DNA of 64,000 nucleotides, from positions 118,335-182,334 of the forward strand of contig CAVYJK010000025.1 of the NCBI GenBank assembly GCA_963768765.1. Direction: 5' to 3'. The notes below the pieces were generated by a model. It saw only the letters and a list, made by a program, of their open reading frames with translations. It was not told where the DNA came from and searched no databases. Source of the DNA: DASWLF01 sp963768765. GTDB taxonomy: Bacteria > Desulfobacterota > Desulfobaccia > Desulfobaccales > 0-14-0-80-60-11. Both the position numbers and the translations under genes were made by a program. Every line of letters begins with the position of its first letter. Within the stretch, counting starts at the first letter, position 1. Positions 46,028-54,241 of the stretch are shown here, one piece after another.

Positions 46028-46357
46028 ATGTTAGCATCCCTACTCGGATCAATCAGTGGCGAGAGAGCCCTTCTTTTCATTTATGCGAGAGGGGAAGGGT
46101 ATGCGCGCGAGATAGCAAGATTTTACAATACAGACTTGACTCCCATTCAGAGAGGGCTTGAAAAGTTTGAAGTCAATGGGATTTTAAATAGCCGACTTGC
46201 AGGGAAAACTCGTTTATATTCATTCAATCCTAGACACGCATTTAGGCCAGAGATCGAAAATCTTCTTAAAAAGGCTTTAACTTTCTATCCCCCAAACGAG
46301 CAAGAAGCGCTTTTAATGAATAGACGGAGGCCCAGAAGAAGCGGGAAGCCATTGTGA
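46028..46357 (+). CDS. Winged-helix regulator of a nucleotidyltransferase module
   Basis: 109 residues. A winged helix-turn-helix (SGERALLFIYARGEGYAREI, NTDLTPIQRGLEKFEVNGIL, SRLAGKTRLYSFNPRHAF) is followed by a basic tail (NRRRPRRSGK). Similar small proteins often stand directly before nucleotidyltransferase genes of the kind found here, the pair resembling AbiEi/AbiEii or MNT-type antitoxin-toxin arrangements. The gene overlaps the next one by 4 bp. It is AT-rich compared with all neighbours, indicating transfer. It very likely represses its own promoter through the operators just upstream; that is inference from position. Confidence 0.8.
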   Translation: MLASLLGSISGERALLFIYARGEGYAREIARFYNTDLTPIQRGLEKFEVNGILNSRLAGKTRLYSFNPRHAFRPEIENLLKKALTFYPPNEQEALLMNRRRPRRSGKPL

Positions 46358-46891
46358 AACCAATCGGGGATATGTCGATTGGAGAATTGGCAGCATTTAT
46401 AAGTAGCCATCTCAAACACAATGGTATTGATGTTATCCTGTCAGGGGGAAGTTGTGTCTCAATTTATACTGAAAATAAATATGCTTCCCTTGACTTGGAT
46501 TTTATTATTGAATCTGGTTCAGTTGGTAGAAGGAAATTAAAAAGAATCCTTCGGGAAATAGGTTTTTCTGAATAAAGATAAATATTTTATAAATCCAGAA
46601 ACAGCTATTTTCCTGGAATTCCCATCGGGGCCGCTTTCTATTGGAGAAGAACCAATAAGTGAAATTAACACGTTAAAATTATCTACGGGTGAATTAAGGA
46701 TAATTTCCCCAACTGATTGCGTTAAAGATAGGCTAGCCGCATATTACCATTGGGGGGATAAACAGAGTTTAGAGCAAGCAGTATTGGTTGCAAAAGATAA
46801 TAAAATTGATTTGAATGAATTAGAGCGGTGGTCTACCGTAGAAGGTAAGCTATCTGTTTTTCAAGAAATAAGGAAACGGTTTGAGGAGTAA
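46354..46891 (+). CDS. AbiEii/DUF6036-like nucleotidyltransferase; one frame break near 46565
   Basis: About 178 residues when joined. GIDVILSGGSCVSIYTENKY followed by SLDLDFIIES gives the nucleotidyltransferase GGS..DxD pattern with both metal-binding Asp residues. In the frame after 46565 it continues NKDKYFINPETAIFLEFPSG, IISPTDCVKDRLAAYYHWGD and KQSLEQAVLVAKDN, the conserved C-terminal half of this family. The break falls in a run of five T (GGTTTTTCTG); four T restore the frame, so error or phase-type slippage are both possible. It probably transfers NMP to RNA or protein, with the winged-helix partner as control. A terminator follows at once. Confidence 0.75.
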
Positions 46892-46901
46892 GGAAATTTG
46901 G

Positions 46902-46925
46902 AGCGGCCTCCGGGCCGCTTTTTAA
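46902..46925 (+). terminator. Rho-independent terminator of the nucleotidyltransferase operon
   Basis: AGCGGCC-TCCG-GGCCGCT forms a perfect 7-bp stem followed by TTTTTAATT. It starts 10 bp after the stop codon. Confidence 0.9.
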
Positions 46926-47191
46926 TTGCTACCTTTAATTGATTAAAATTTTATCAATTTCCAACTGTTTTCCATCTATTACTAGACCATATCAGTATAT
47001 AAAACACAAAAATGGCGCTGTGAAAATTTTACACAGCACCAACGAAATGAATTTTCGCACCTAGCAAATTCAAACTGATACACTACCCACCCGCCGCCTC
47101 AATTGCTTTTTCCCCCGCATTGGTATAATTTGCTTTTAGGATGAGACAACTTGAGGCTGGGAGGAGCGGTCCGCCTCCGAAGGACAGGGGT
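46926..47191. other. AT-rich right flank of the island with a 27-bp near-palindrome
   Basis: No gene is visible. GGCGCTGTGAAAATTT through CAGCACC (47014-47040) is nearly its own reverse complement, and TGATTAAAATTTTATCA near 46938 is another near-palindrome. Base composition returns to GC-rich after about 47130, so the island boundary lies here. Confidence 0.55.
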
Positions 47192-48097
47192 ATGGGGAGC
47201 GGCAGCGCCATATTCGACAAGGTGGTCATGGCCACGGATCTGTCCCCCGCCTGGGACGAAATCGTCTCCTGCGGCGGGGAGATCAGGAACCTGGGCTGCT
47301 CCCTGGTGATCCTGACCCATGTCATCACCCCCGATTTTTTCACCGCCTCGGATCAGGAGTTGCGCCAGGAAGCCGAGCCGCGCCTGACGCAACAAAGGCG
47401 GCAGTTGGAAGCCCAGGGACTCCAAGTGTTGGTGGAGACCCCCATCGGCTTGCCGGCTTCCAGCCTGAACGACGTGGCCCGGAAACACGACGCCTCCCTG
47501 GTGGTCATCGGCTCCCACGGCAAATCCCGCTGGCGGGAAGGGGTTCTTGGGTGTTTTTCCAGCGCGGTCTGCCACCAGGCCCGGTTCCCCATCCTGGTCC
47601 TGCCGGTGCGGGTGGCGGCCGGCGGCGACCGGGCCACCTGCCTCTGGCATTGCACCGACCTGCTGGGCCACCTCCTGCTGCCCACGGACTTCTCCCAGCC
47701 CGCGGCCCAGGCCCTGGTCTATGTCGAACTCCTGGTCCCCAAAGGCGTGGCCCGGGTCACCCTGATGCATGCCCTGCAAGTGCCGCCTCTGGATTTTTAC
47801 GAGCCCAGCTTGCCGGAGCGGGTGGAGGCCGCGGCCCGCAACTCCATGGAGATTCTAAGGGAGCGCCTGGAGGCCGCAGGGGTGCCCCTGGTTGACTCCC
47901 TTTTGTCCGCCGGCCACCCCATCTCGGTCATCCTGGACCTGCTCCAGGCCCAGGACATTTCCTTGATCGTGCTGGGCACCCAGGGGCGAGGCTTTATTGC
48001 CGAAATCTTTTTGGGCAGCGTGGCCCACAACATTACCCGGGTGGCCCCTTGCCCCACCCTGCTGGTCCCCCCCATGACTCGGGAAACCGCCCCCTGA
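47192..48097 (+). CDS. Tandem universal stress protein (two Usp domains)
   Basis: About 301 residues from ATG 47192 (MGSGSAIFDKVVMATDLSPA; GAAGGA upstream); an in-frame start at 47141 is possible. Domain 1 runs to about residue 145 (VVIGSHGKSRWREGVLGCFS), domain 2 from HLLLPTDFSQPAAQALVYVE to VLGTQGRGFIAEIFLGSVAH. Both retain the GxxG..GS-like nucleotide motif, the second better. Double Usp proteins are cytoplasmic stress proteins of unclear mechanism. It leads a short run of stress and redox genes, with a thioredoxin-fold gene 17 bp downstream. Confidence 0.92.
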   Translation: MGSGSAIFDKVVMATDLSPAWDEIVSCGGEIRNLGCSLVILTHVITPDFFTASDQELRQEAEPRLTQQRRQLEAQGLQVLVETPIGLPASSLNDVARKHDASLVVIGSHGKSRWREGVLGCFSSAVCHQARFPILVLPVRVAAGGDRATCLWHCTDLLGHLLLPTDFSQPAAQALVYVELLVPKGVARVTLMHALQVPPLDFYEPSLPERVEAAARNSMEILRERLEAAGVPLVDSLLSAGHPISVILDLLQAQDISLIVLGTQGRGFIAEIFLGSVAHNITRVAPCPTLLVPPMTRETAP

Positions 48098-48113
48098 CCC
48101 GAAGGACAGCTCC

Positions 48114-48524
48114 ATGAAATCAGGCCGTGTCTTGAAAATAATCGCCCTCAGCCTGGGGATGCTGCTGCTGACCCAAGTCCTGCCGGCCTGGGCCCAGGCA
48201 CCGGGCCCCCCCAAGACCCTGCCGCAAATCCTGGAGTTCGACCGCAAGCTCTGCCCGGTGTGCCGGGAGTCGGAACTCATCATTCAGGAAGTTAAAAACC
48301 GGTACCCCGGACAATTCGTGGTGAGCCGGGTTTATATAGATGAACGCGAACCCATGTTTCGCCAGTACCGGGTGGTCATCGTCCCCACCCAGGTCTTCCT
48401 GGACCCCGCCGGCCAGGAAGTCTTCCGCCACGAAGGTGTGTTCGCCCAAGAAAAGTTGCTCCAGAAACTGCGGGAACTCAAGTTCATTCAGGATCGGGAA
48501 AACTCAGTTTTCGGTTTTCGGTAA
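48114..48524 (+). CDS. Exported thioredoxin-fold protein with CPVC motif
   Basis: 136 residues. Signal peptide KIIALSLGMLLLTQVLPAWA, then a short thioredoxin domain: EFDRKLCPVCRESELIIQEV (redox pair CPVC), FVVSRVYIDEREPMFRQYRV and IVPTQVFLDPAGQEVFRHEG with the cis-Pro. It is likely a periplasmic disulphide reductant or chaperone, perhaps linked to cytochrome c maturation encoded 2 kb on. The last residues (ENSVFGFR) are translated from a GTTTTCG heptad repeat, so the end of the protein has been replaced or extended by the repeat. Confidence 0.88.
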   Translation: MKSGRVLKIIALSLGMLLLTQVLPAWAQAPGPPKTLPQILEFDRKLCPVCRESELIIQEVKNRYPGQFVVSRVYIDEREPMFRQYRVVIVPTQVFLDPAGQEVFRHEGVFAQEKLLQKLRELKFIQDRENSVFGFR

Positions 48525-48555
48525 GGGCAAAGAGGGCCCCCGCCTCGTCTTTTTC

Positions 48556-48600
48556 CCTCCCCCTTCCCCTAAATCCCCCTTTAAGAAAGGGGGACTTTAA
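48556..48600. repeat. CCCCCTTT..AAAGGGGG hairpin repeat
   Basis: ATCCCCCTTTAAGAAAGGGG (about 48571-48590) forms a stem with a short loop, followed by GACTTTAAG. Same family as at 57050 and 58783. Confidence 0.75.
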
Positions 48601-48681
48601 GGCTTCTAAAACCCACAGGAAGCTTCTCATACAAATAATGGAACGTTACCCCAGCTAGCGGACCAGACTCCTGCTGCAACC

Positions 48682-49323
48682 ATGACCGAGAAGATCACCC
48701 AGGTGCGCATCGGCGCCAAACTCATCGGCCTGCGGGGCCTGGAGGAGGTCTTTGGGGCGGTCCGGTCCGGCCCCTGGGGATCTCCCCAGCAGGCCCAGGA
48801 GGAGATTTTGCGCCGGGTGGCGGCGCAAAACTACGTTCCCCCCGGCTCCCGGGAGGAATACCGCCGGGCCCTGTGGCGCGAGTTCCGCCGCCTTCAGGGG
48901 GAAGAAGTGGAGGCCGAGGCCCCGGCGGGGCTGGAAATCAAGGTCCTGGGGCTGGGCTGCTCCGGCTGCCGGCACTTTTACCAGCAGGTGATGGAAATCC
49001 TGGCGGCCAGGGGCCTGGCGGCCGAACTCCAGTACATCACCGACCCGGCCCTGCTCCAGGGCTACGGCATCCGGACCTTCCCCGCCCTGATCATCAACGG
49101 CCGGGTGGTGGTGGCCGGCAAGGTGCCGCCGGCGGCGGAACTGGAAAAGATCCTAACAGAGGCCGGCAGCCGGCTGAACCGGAGGGGCCAGGAGGACAAT
49201 CAAGGAAAATCAAGCCTTAGGGATGAATCGTCATCACCGGGCAGGTGGCGCCCTGCACTACCTTGTCGGCCACGCTGCCGAAAATGGCCCGCTCCAGGCC
49301 CTTGCGGCCGTGGGCGCCCATGA
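48682..49323 (+). CDS. Thioredoxin-like small redox protein with extra N-terminal domain
   Basis: 213 residues as read. Residues 1-75 are a small helical domain (VRIGAKLIGLRGLEEVFGAV, EILRRVAAQNYVPPGSREEY). Residues 85-165 are a short thioredoxin fold of the small redox-active disulphide type, with CSGC in LGLGCSGCRHFYQQVMEIL and cis-Pro in IRTFPALIINGRVVVAGKVP. The N-terminal domain has no cysteine and is not one I can name. The last ~45 residues are low-complexity and run over the convergent Usp gene. A one-base shift would end it at 49220 (QSRKIKP), so the true stop is probably there. Confidence 0.8.
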   Translation: MTEKITQVRIGAKLIGLRGLEEVFGAVRSGPWGSPQQAQEEILRRVAAQNYVPPGSREEYRRALWREFRRLQGEEVEAEAPAGLEIKVLGLGCSGCRHFYQQVMEILAARGLAAELQYITDPALLQGYGIRTFPALIINGRVVVAGKVPPAAELEKILTEAGSRLNRRGQEDNQGKSSLRDESSSPGRWRPALPCRPRCRKWPAPGPCGRGRP

Positions 49324-49657
49324 TGATGAGGTCGATCTTCTCCTTTTTGGCCATTTTCAGGATCTTCTCCGCGGGCGAGCCCATTTCCACCCGGGTTTCC
49401 AGCTTGCCGAAGCCTTTGAAAAACTCGTTGGCAACGGCCTGCATCTTCTTTTTGGCCGCCTCCAGCGCTTCCTGTTGAAAACTCTGGATGTTACCGTGGG
49501 GCACGTAGAAGGTGGAATAGCCGGACAGATCCTGCGTCACGAACAGGACGTAAACGGTGGCGCCAAACTTTTCCGCAAAGGTGGAGACCCAGGGCAGTAA
49601 GGGTTCGAAATTCGAAGCAAAATCGATGGGAAAAAGAATTTTCTGCACTTGCTTCAT
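49217..49657 (-). CDS. Universal stress protein (UspA family)
   Basis: 146 residues, one domain: KILFPIDFASNFEPLLPWVS, then IDLIIMGAHGRKGLERAIFG and SVADKVVQGATCPVMTIHP, with the complete GxxG(9)GS ATP-binding pattern. GGGAGG precedes the ATG. A good promoter is present 55-80 bp upstream. It is convergent with the redox gene and divergent from the GcvH-like gene. Confidence 0.95.
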   Translation of the reverse strand: MKQVQKILFPIDFASNFEPLLPWVSTFAEKFGATVYVLFVTQDLSGYSTFYVPHGNIQSFQQEALEAAKKKMQAVANEFFKGFGKLETRVEMGSPAEKILKMAKKEKIDLIIMGAHGRKGLERAIFGSVADKVVQGATCPVMTIHP

Positions 49658-49708
49658 TTAGCTAGCCTCCCTTGGCTATTTGGCTGGGGTGATTGTGAAA
49701 TTTAGTGT

Positions 49709-49737
49709 AAACTAATAAATGACCCTATGCTTGTCAA
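49709..49737 (-). promoter_or_regulatory. Sigma-70-type promoter for the Usp gene
   Basis: On the minus strand TTGACA (49732-49737), 17 bp spacer, TAGTTT (49709-49714); a second possible -10, TACACT, lies five bases further on. Confidence 0.5.
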
Positions 49738-49926
49738 GTCAAAAAGCCGGGGCGCCCCGCAATCTAAGAGACGGGCAAGAAAGTTCTCCCTGCCCGGGGC
49801 TGCCTCCATACCTGCAAAAAAAACCCTTGCCAAACCTATTTTTGGTTATTATATTTCCCCAGCGTATCGTCTTGCCTTTTGGGGCGGCAGAATCTTTCAA
49901 CGATTGGAGTGAGAGCCATCGGCGAG

Positions 49927-50313
49927 ATGCGTTTCAGTCGGGACCATATCTGGGTTCGCATGGATGACGACAACCAGGCCACCATCGGTCTGACCGATTA
50001 CCTCCAGGAAAAACTGGGGGAGATCTATAGCCTGCGCCTCCCCGAAGAAGGGGAGGACTTCATCAAAGACGAACACTTCAGCGTGGTGGAGGCCAAAAAT
50101 GGCCGCCGGGGGCTGAAAGCCCCGGTCTCCGGCGAGGTAGTCGAAGTCAACTACGAAGCCCTGGAGGTCCCGGAGATCGTCAACGAGGATCCCTTGTCCG
50201 AAGGCTGGCTGGTCAAGGTGGAAATGACCTCCGGCCAGGAGTTTGACGAACTCTTCACCGAAGAAGAATACGAAGAGCACCTGAGCGAAGAAGAAGATCT
50301 GGAAGAAGACTGA
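49927..50313 (+). CDS. GcvH-like lipoyl-carrier protein with acidic tail
   Basis: 128 residues from ATG 49927 (MRFSRDHIWVRMDDDNQATI). The barrel-sandwich H-protein fold is clear: ATIGLTDYLQEKLGEIYSLR, FSVVEAKNGRRGLKAPVSGE with the candidate lipoyl Lys in VEAKNG, then NEDPLSEGWLVKVEM. The region around the Lys differs from the usual ESVKAASD, and the tail after FDELFTEEEYEEHLSEEEDL is very acidic. No gcvT, gcvP or lipoate ligase lies nearby. Stand-alone GcvH-like proteins can serve lipoate relay or sHdr-type sulphur oxidation rather than glycine cleavage; which applies here is open. Confidence 0.85.
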   Translation: MRFSRDHIWVRMDDDNQATIGLTDYLQEKLGEIYSLRLPEEGEDFIKDEHFSVVEAKNGRRGLKAPVSGEVVEVNYEALEVPEIVNEDPLSEGWLVKVEMTSGQEFDELFTEEEYEEHLSEEEDLEED

Positions 50314-50407
50314 TCTTCCGGCCGGTTTTCCCAGTTTCATTCTCCCTCCCGCTGACAGATCCTGGTCTTCAGACCCCCTGGCCGGGGGTTTGGGGCTTAC
50401 TTTATCC

Positions 50408-51751
50408 ATGGTTAAATCACCCGCACCAACCAAGCCCAAATCCTGGCTCTGGGGGTCGTTGACCTCCATCCGCCTCACCGTTTTTCTGCTCCTGATCCTG
50501 GCCGCAGTGGCGGTCATCGGCACCGTAGTGCCCCAGGACCAGCCGCCGGGACAGTACTACTTGCGCTACGGCGAAGGCCTGGGGGGCATTATCTACGGCT
50601 GGGGTTTGGCCCGGATCTACTACAGCCCCTGGTTCCTGTGGCCCATGGGGCTGCTGGCGTTGAACATCCTGTCCTGCCTGATCCACGGACTGCCTCGGGC
50701 CATCCGGCGCACCTTGCGGCCCTTCACCCCGGAGGCGGCCCTGGCCCTGCCGGAGCGGGGCCAGTTCAGCTGGCCCGCCGGCGTCGATGCCCACGCCCGC
50801 CTCCGCGCCCTGCTGAAACATGAGCTGGGACCATTCCAGCAGGAGAGCCTGCCGGATAAAGAAATCTATCTTTATGAGCGCGGCCGCTGGCGGCCCCTGG
50901 GCCCTTACCTGGTGCACCTGGCCCTGCTGCTGATCCTGGCCGGCGGCCTCATCGGCAAGTTTTGGGGCATCGAGGGGAACCTCCCCCTGGACCAGGGCGA
51001 AGTGGCCCAGAACTTCCAGGTGGGCCAGGCCCAGCACCCCCTGAACTTTAAGGTGCGGTTGGACCGGTTTCAGGTGCAGTTTTACGAACAGGGCGGCACT
51101 CCCAAGGAGTTCCGCTCCGACCTCACCTTTCTCCGGGACGACCAAGAGGCGGCCCGGGCCACCTGCCGGGTGAACGACCCCGTGAGTTTCGGCGGCTTGA
51201 CCTTTTACCAGGCCTCCTACGGCTCCAGGCCGGAAGGGCCGGTGCGCCTTAAGGTGCGCCACGGAGACCGGGACGAGACCCTGGAGCTCCCCCTACGCCG
51301 GATGGTGGACCTGCCCGGCGGCGAGGCCCAGGTGATGCTGCTGCGGGTGGACGGCAACCTCCAGGGTTACGGCCCGGCGGCCCAGTTGGCCTTTCGGGGC
51401 GGCTCCGGGCACCCCCAGATCTTCTGGGTGCTTAAGGACCACCCCGAGTTGGGGGAGCAGCCGGACCGCTACCAGTTCCGGGCGGCAGCCATTCCTTTCC
51501 AGTATTATTCGGTGTTTCAGGTGAAACGGGATCCGGGGGTCTGGTGGGTCTACGCCGGGTTTATCCTGTTTTTACCGGGCTTCTACCTGGCCTTTCTCCG
51601 GCCCGCGGCGCGCTGGGCCGTGGTCCTGGAAGGCGCCGCCAAAGGGGGATTCAAGGGCCGCCTCCTGGGGGCCAGTCCCCGTAACCGGGAAGAATTCGCC
51701 GCCTCTCTGGAGCGGCTCTTAGAAGGGCTGAAAAAAGGAACACCGTCATGA
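50408..51751 (+). CDS. resB: ResB/Ccs1 cytochrome c biogenesis protein
   Basis: About 447 residues from ATG 50408. Three N-terminal helices (TVFLLLILAAVAVIGTVVPQ, FLWPMGLLALNILSCLIHGL, YLVHLALLLILAGGLIGKFW), a large outward domain (residues 190-370; VNDPVSFGGLTFYQASYGSR, PLRRMVDLPGGEAQVML) and a last helix (WVYAGFILFLPGFYLAFLRP). With CcsA it forms the system II complex that exports haem and attaches it to apocytochrome c CXXCH motifs. The 3' end overlaps ccsA by 4 bp. Confidence 0.93.
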   Translation: MVKSPAPTKPKSWLWGSLTSIRLTVFLLLILAAVAVIGTVVPQDQPPGQYYLRYGEGLGGIIYGWGLARIYYSPWFLWPMGLLALNILSCLIHGLPRAIRRTLRPFTPEAALALPERGQFSWPAGVDAHARLRALLKHELGPFQQESLPDKEIYLYERGRWRPLGPYLVHLALLLILAGGLIGKFWGIEGNLPLDQGEVAQNFQVGQAQHPLNFKVRLDRFQVQFYEQGGTPKEFRSDLTFLRDDQEAARATCRVNDPVSFGGLTFYQASYGSRPEGPVRLKVRHGDRDETLELPLRRMVDLPGGEAQVMLLRVDGNLQGYGPAAQLAFRGGSGHPQIFWVLKDHPELGEQPDRYQFRAAAIPFQYYSVFQVKRDPGVWWVYAGFILFLPGFYLAFLRPAARWAVVLEGAAKGGFKGRLLGASPRNREEFAASLERLLEGLKKGTPS

Positions 51752-52611
51752 TCAGCCAGGTGCTGGGCGTAGTGATGCTGGTGTATCTGCTGGTGGCCAT
51801 CCTGTTTCTGATGGCCGAACTGTGGGCCTCGCCCCGCCTGCTGAGCGGGGCCCGGGTGCTGCTGTGGGCCGGCCTGGGGGCCCATACCGGGGCCTTGCTG
51901 GGACGGTGGGTGGGCTCCTACCAGCTGGCGGTTTTCCATTCGACTCCGGCCGCCTTCTCGGAGAACCTGCGTCTCATCATCCTGCAGGCGCCCCTGTCCA
52001 ACTTTTACGAGTCCTTGGTCTTTTTCGCCTGGACCCTGCCGGCCCTGGGGGTCATCTCCTTCCGGCGCTATCTCAAGGGCTACCTGGGAGCCGGGGTGGC
52101 GGTCCTGGCCTGCCTGCTGTTGGCCTACGCCTCCTTCGGGGGGGTGGACAGCCGCATCAAACCGTTGATGCCGGCCTTGAAGAGCAACTGGCTCCTCATT
52201 CACGTGGTCACCGCGTTTTTGGGTTACTCCGCCTTCGCCCTGGCCTGTGGCGCCGCCCTCCTCTACCTGGTGCAGGAGCGGCGGCCCCGGGCCTCGCTGC
52301 CGCCGGCGGCGCAGCTGGACCGCCTCATTTACCGGGCCACGGTGCTGGGGTTTCTCTTGTTAACTCTGGGGATTCTCACCGGTGCGGTGTGGGCCGAAAC
52401 GGCCTGGGGAAGGTACTGGAGCTGGGACCCCAAAGAGACCTGGTCCCTCATCACCTGGCTCATCTACGCCACCCAGCTGCACGCCCGTCTGCTCAAGGGC
52501 TGGCAGGGACGGCGCATCGCCTGGCTGGCGGTCTTGGGGTTCATGGCGGTGTTGTTCACTTACTTCGGGGTCAGTTTCCTCCTGTCGGGCCTCCACTCCT
52601 ATCTCACCTGA
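51748..52611 (+). CDS. ccsA: CcsA/ResC cytochrome c maturation haem-handling protein
   Basis: 287 residues with about eight membrane helices. The tryptophan-rich haem-binding WWD segment is ETAWGRYWSWDPKETWSLIT, flanked by His residues in LIHVVTAFLGYSAFALACGA and FLLSGLHSYLT that can ligate haem. It is the partner of ResB, whose gene it overlaps (ATGA). No thiol-reductase gene of the set (CcdA/ResA) is adjacent, but exported thioredoxin-like proteins are encoded 2-4 kb upstream. Confidence 0.95.
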   Translation: MISQVLGVVMLVYLLVAILFLMAELWASPRLLSGARVLLWAGLGAHTGALLGRWVGSYQLAVFHSTPAAFSENLRLIILQAPLSNFYESLVFFAWTLPALGVISFRRYLKGYLGAGVAVLACLLLAYASFGGVDSRIKPLMPALKSNWLLIHVVTAFLGYSAFALACGAALLYLVQERRPRASLPPAAQLDRLIYRATVLGFLLLTLGILTGAVWAETAWGRYWSWDPKETWSLITWLIYATQLHARLLKGWQGRRIAWLAVLGFMAVLFTYFGVSFLLSGLHSYLT

Positions 52612-52698
52612 AAAATTCCCCCGGGGAATGGCGCGGCCGGCTCCGAAACCGGCGCGCCCTTCCCCGGCAGGTAGTAGTCCCTCTCGCCCGGCCCATCC

Positions 52699-52932
52699 TT
52701 AGCCGGGCACTTTGGTCGGCTCGCAGAGCAGTCCCTCCGATGGGGCCAGGCGGCCGCACTTCTGGCAGACAAACTTCAGGTCCTCCATTTTGCCTTTGCA
52801 ATAATGTTTGACATGGGGCGCCTTTTCCCCGCAGTAAGCGCAGGTCATCACTTCGGTGGAAGGATTGCAGAGGTGCCCGGGTTCCTCCGCCAGTGCGCCG
52901 CAGGTTTGACAGGTATAAACTTTCTTGGCCAT
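52699..52932 (-). CDS. Small zinc-ribbon protein
   Basis: 77 residues from ATG 52932 (MAKKVYTCQTC; AAGGAGG ribosome site). Three CxxC knuckles (YTCQTCG, MTCAYCG, FVCQKCG) alternate with single Cys in HLCNPS, YCKGK and LLCEPT, enough for up to two or three structural zincs. The function is unknown; such proteins are frequent in Desulfobacterota. A GC-rich hairpin (52629-52661) separates it from the convergent ccsA. Confidence 0.85.
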   Translation of the reverse strand: MAKKVYTCQTCGALAEEPGHLCNPSTEVMTCAYCGEKAPHVKHYCKGKMEDLKFVCQKCGRLAPSEGLLCEPTKVPG

Positions 52933-53146
52933 AACGCCTCCTTGTGAATGCGTGAAGTAATCCAAACAATAAGTCCTAAACGGGTATTGTCAATGCGGGG
53001 GGAGCATTACGGCGGGTATAGATGTTGCTGGTTACGGCTTTGCACCCCAATCGCCAACCTGGGCAGCGGCCCCAGGCGCCAGGGTGGCGTTCGTCCTGCA
53101 GGGGCAGGCCAGCCGTGCCCTTTATCCGTGGACCAAGGAGTGCGAG

Positions 53147-54073
53147 TCAGGCCAACAGGGTCAGGCTGCCGGAGCCGGCGTCCAGCCGGGCCCGGGCCCC
53201 CAGGGGCAGGGTGTGGTTGTCCGGCTGGTGGCCCACCGGCAGGCCCAGGAGGACCGGCACGGCCAGCGGCGCCAGGGCCGCGGTCATCACTTCCGCCAGT
53301 CCCTCCCGGGAGCCGCAATTGGTGAAGCCCCCCAGGACCACCCCCGCCACCCCATTAAGGACCCCGGCGAGGAGCAGGTGGTGGATCATGCGGTCCAGGC
53401 GGTAAAGGGCCTCATTGTAATCCTCCAGGAACAGCAGATAGCCCCGGAACCGGGGGGCAAAGGAGGTGCCCACCAGGTGGCACAGGGTGGTGAGATTGCC
53501 GCCGGCCAGGGGTCCGGCCGCCACCCCGGGGTGGAGGACCGTTAAACCTTCGTAAGCCATGGCCTGGGGGCCTGGCGCGGTGAGCCAGCGGTAAAAGTTC
53601 TCCCGGGCTTCAGGCGTCAGGGCGGGCAGGTGGGCCACCGTGGGCCCGTGGAAGGTCACCAGGCCCAGATCCCGGTGCAGGGTCCACAGCAGGTTGGTGA
53701 GGTCGCTGAAACCGATGAGCTTCTTGGGGGCGGCCGCCAGCCGCGCCATATCCAGATAGGGCAAGATCTTGAGGGAGCCGTAGCCGCCCCGCACCCCCAC
53801 GATGGCCTTCACCTCCGGGTCCAGCCAGAGCTCTTCAAAGCGCCGGGCGTACAACCGGTCCGTTTCCGCCCCCCAGGCCCGGGTCTCGAAGACCTCCGGC
53901 CCGCAGCGCACCTTGAAGCCCCAGTCCTGGAGAAACCGGACCCCCGCCTGCCAGTCGGACCGGCTCACCGGGCTGGCCGGCGCCGCCACCGCCACCACCT
54001 CCCCGGGCGCAACCGCCGGCGGCCAGTGGCAAGCAACCCCGGGGTCGGCTGCCGTTAATTTATTCTCGGTCAT
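53147..54073 (-). CDS. LD-carboxypeptidase (peptidase S66 family)
   Basis: 308 residues from ATG 54073 (MTENKLTAADPG); longer in-frame starts exist. AVAAPASPVSRSDWQAGVRF at the N terminus, VRGGYGSLKILPYLD, nucleophile Ser in KKLIGFSDLTNLLWTLHRD, Glu in LFLEDYNEALYRLDRM and His in GLPVGHQPDNHTLPLG complete the S66 triad. It removes the terminal D-Ala from L-Ala-D-Glu-mDap-D-Ala tetrapeptides in peptidoglycan recycling, or cleaves microcin-like conjugates. It lacks a signal peptide, so it is cytoplasmic. It stands alone on this strand. Confidence 0.92.
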   Translation of the reverse strand: MTENKLTAADPGVACHWPPAVAPGEVVAVAAPASPVSRSDWQAGVRFLQDWGFKVRCGPEVFETRAWGAETDRLYARRFEELWLDPEVKAIVGVRGGYGSLKILPYLDMARLAAAPKKLIGFSDLTNLLWTLHRDLGLVTFHGPTVAHLPALTPEARENFYRWLTAPGPQAMAYEGLTVLHPGVAAGPLAGGNLTTLCHLVGTSFAPRFRGYLLFLEDYNEALYRLDRMIHHLLLAGVLNGVAGVVLGGFTNCGSREGLAEVMTAALAPLAVPVLLGLPVGHQPDNHTLPLGARARLDAGSGSLTLLA

Positions 54074-54241
54074 GCAAGCTGAACCTGGCGATAACTGGGA
54101 TGCCGGAAGCCCTACGGCCCTGGCCCCGGTCCCTGATAACAAATAATCTCTTTCTATCATCCAGGATTTTGAAATATAATACAAGGGAACTTGAAACAGA
54201 GTCGAACTATTCTCTGAATCAGCGACCTAACTTTGCGAACC

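Noticed and set aside
52629..52661. GC-rich hairpin between ccsA and the zinc-ribbon gene as a terminator
   Set aside because: Stem is clear, but no T run follows on either strand, so I did not list it as a terminator.
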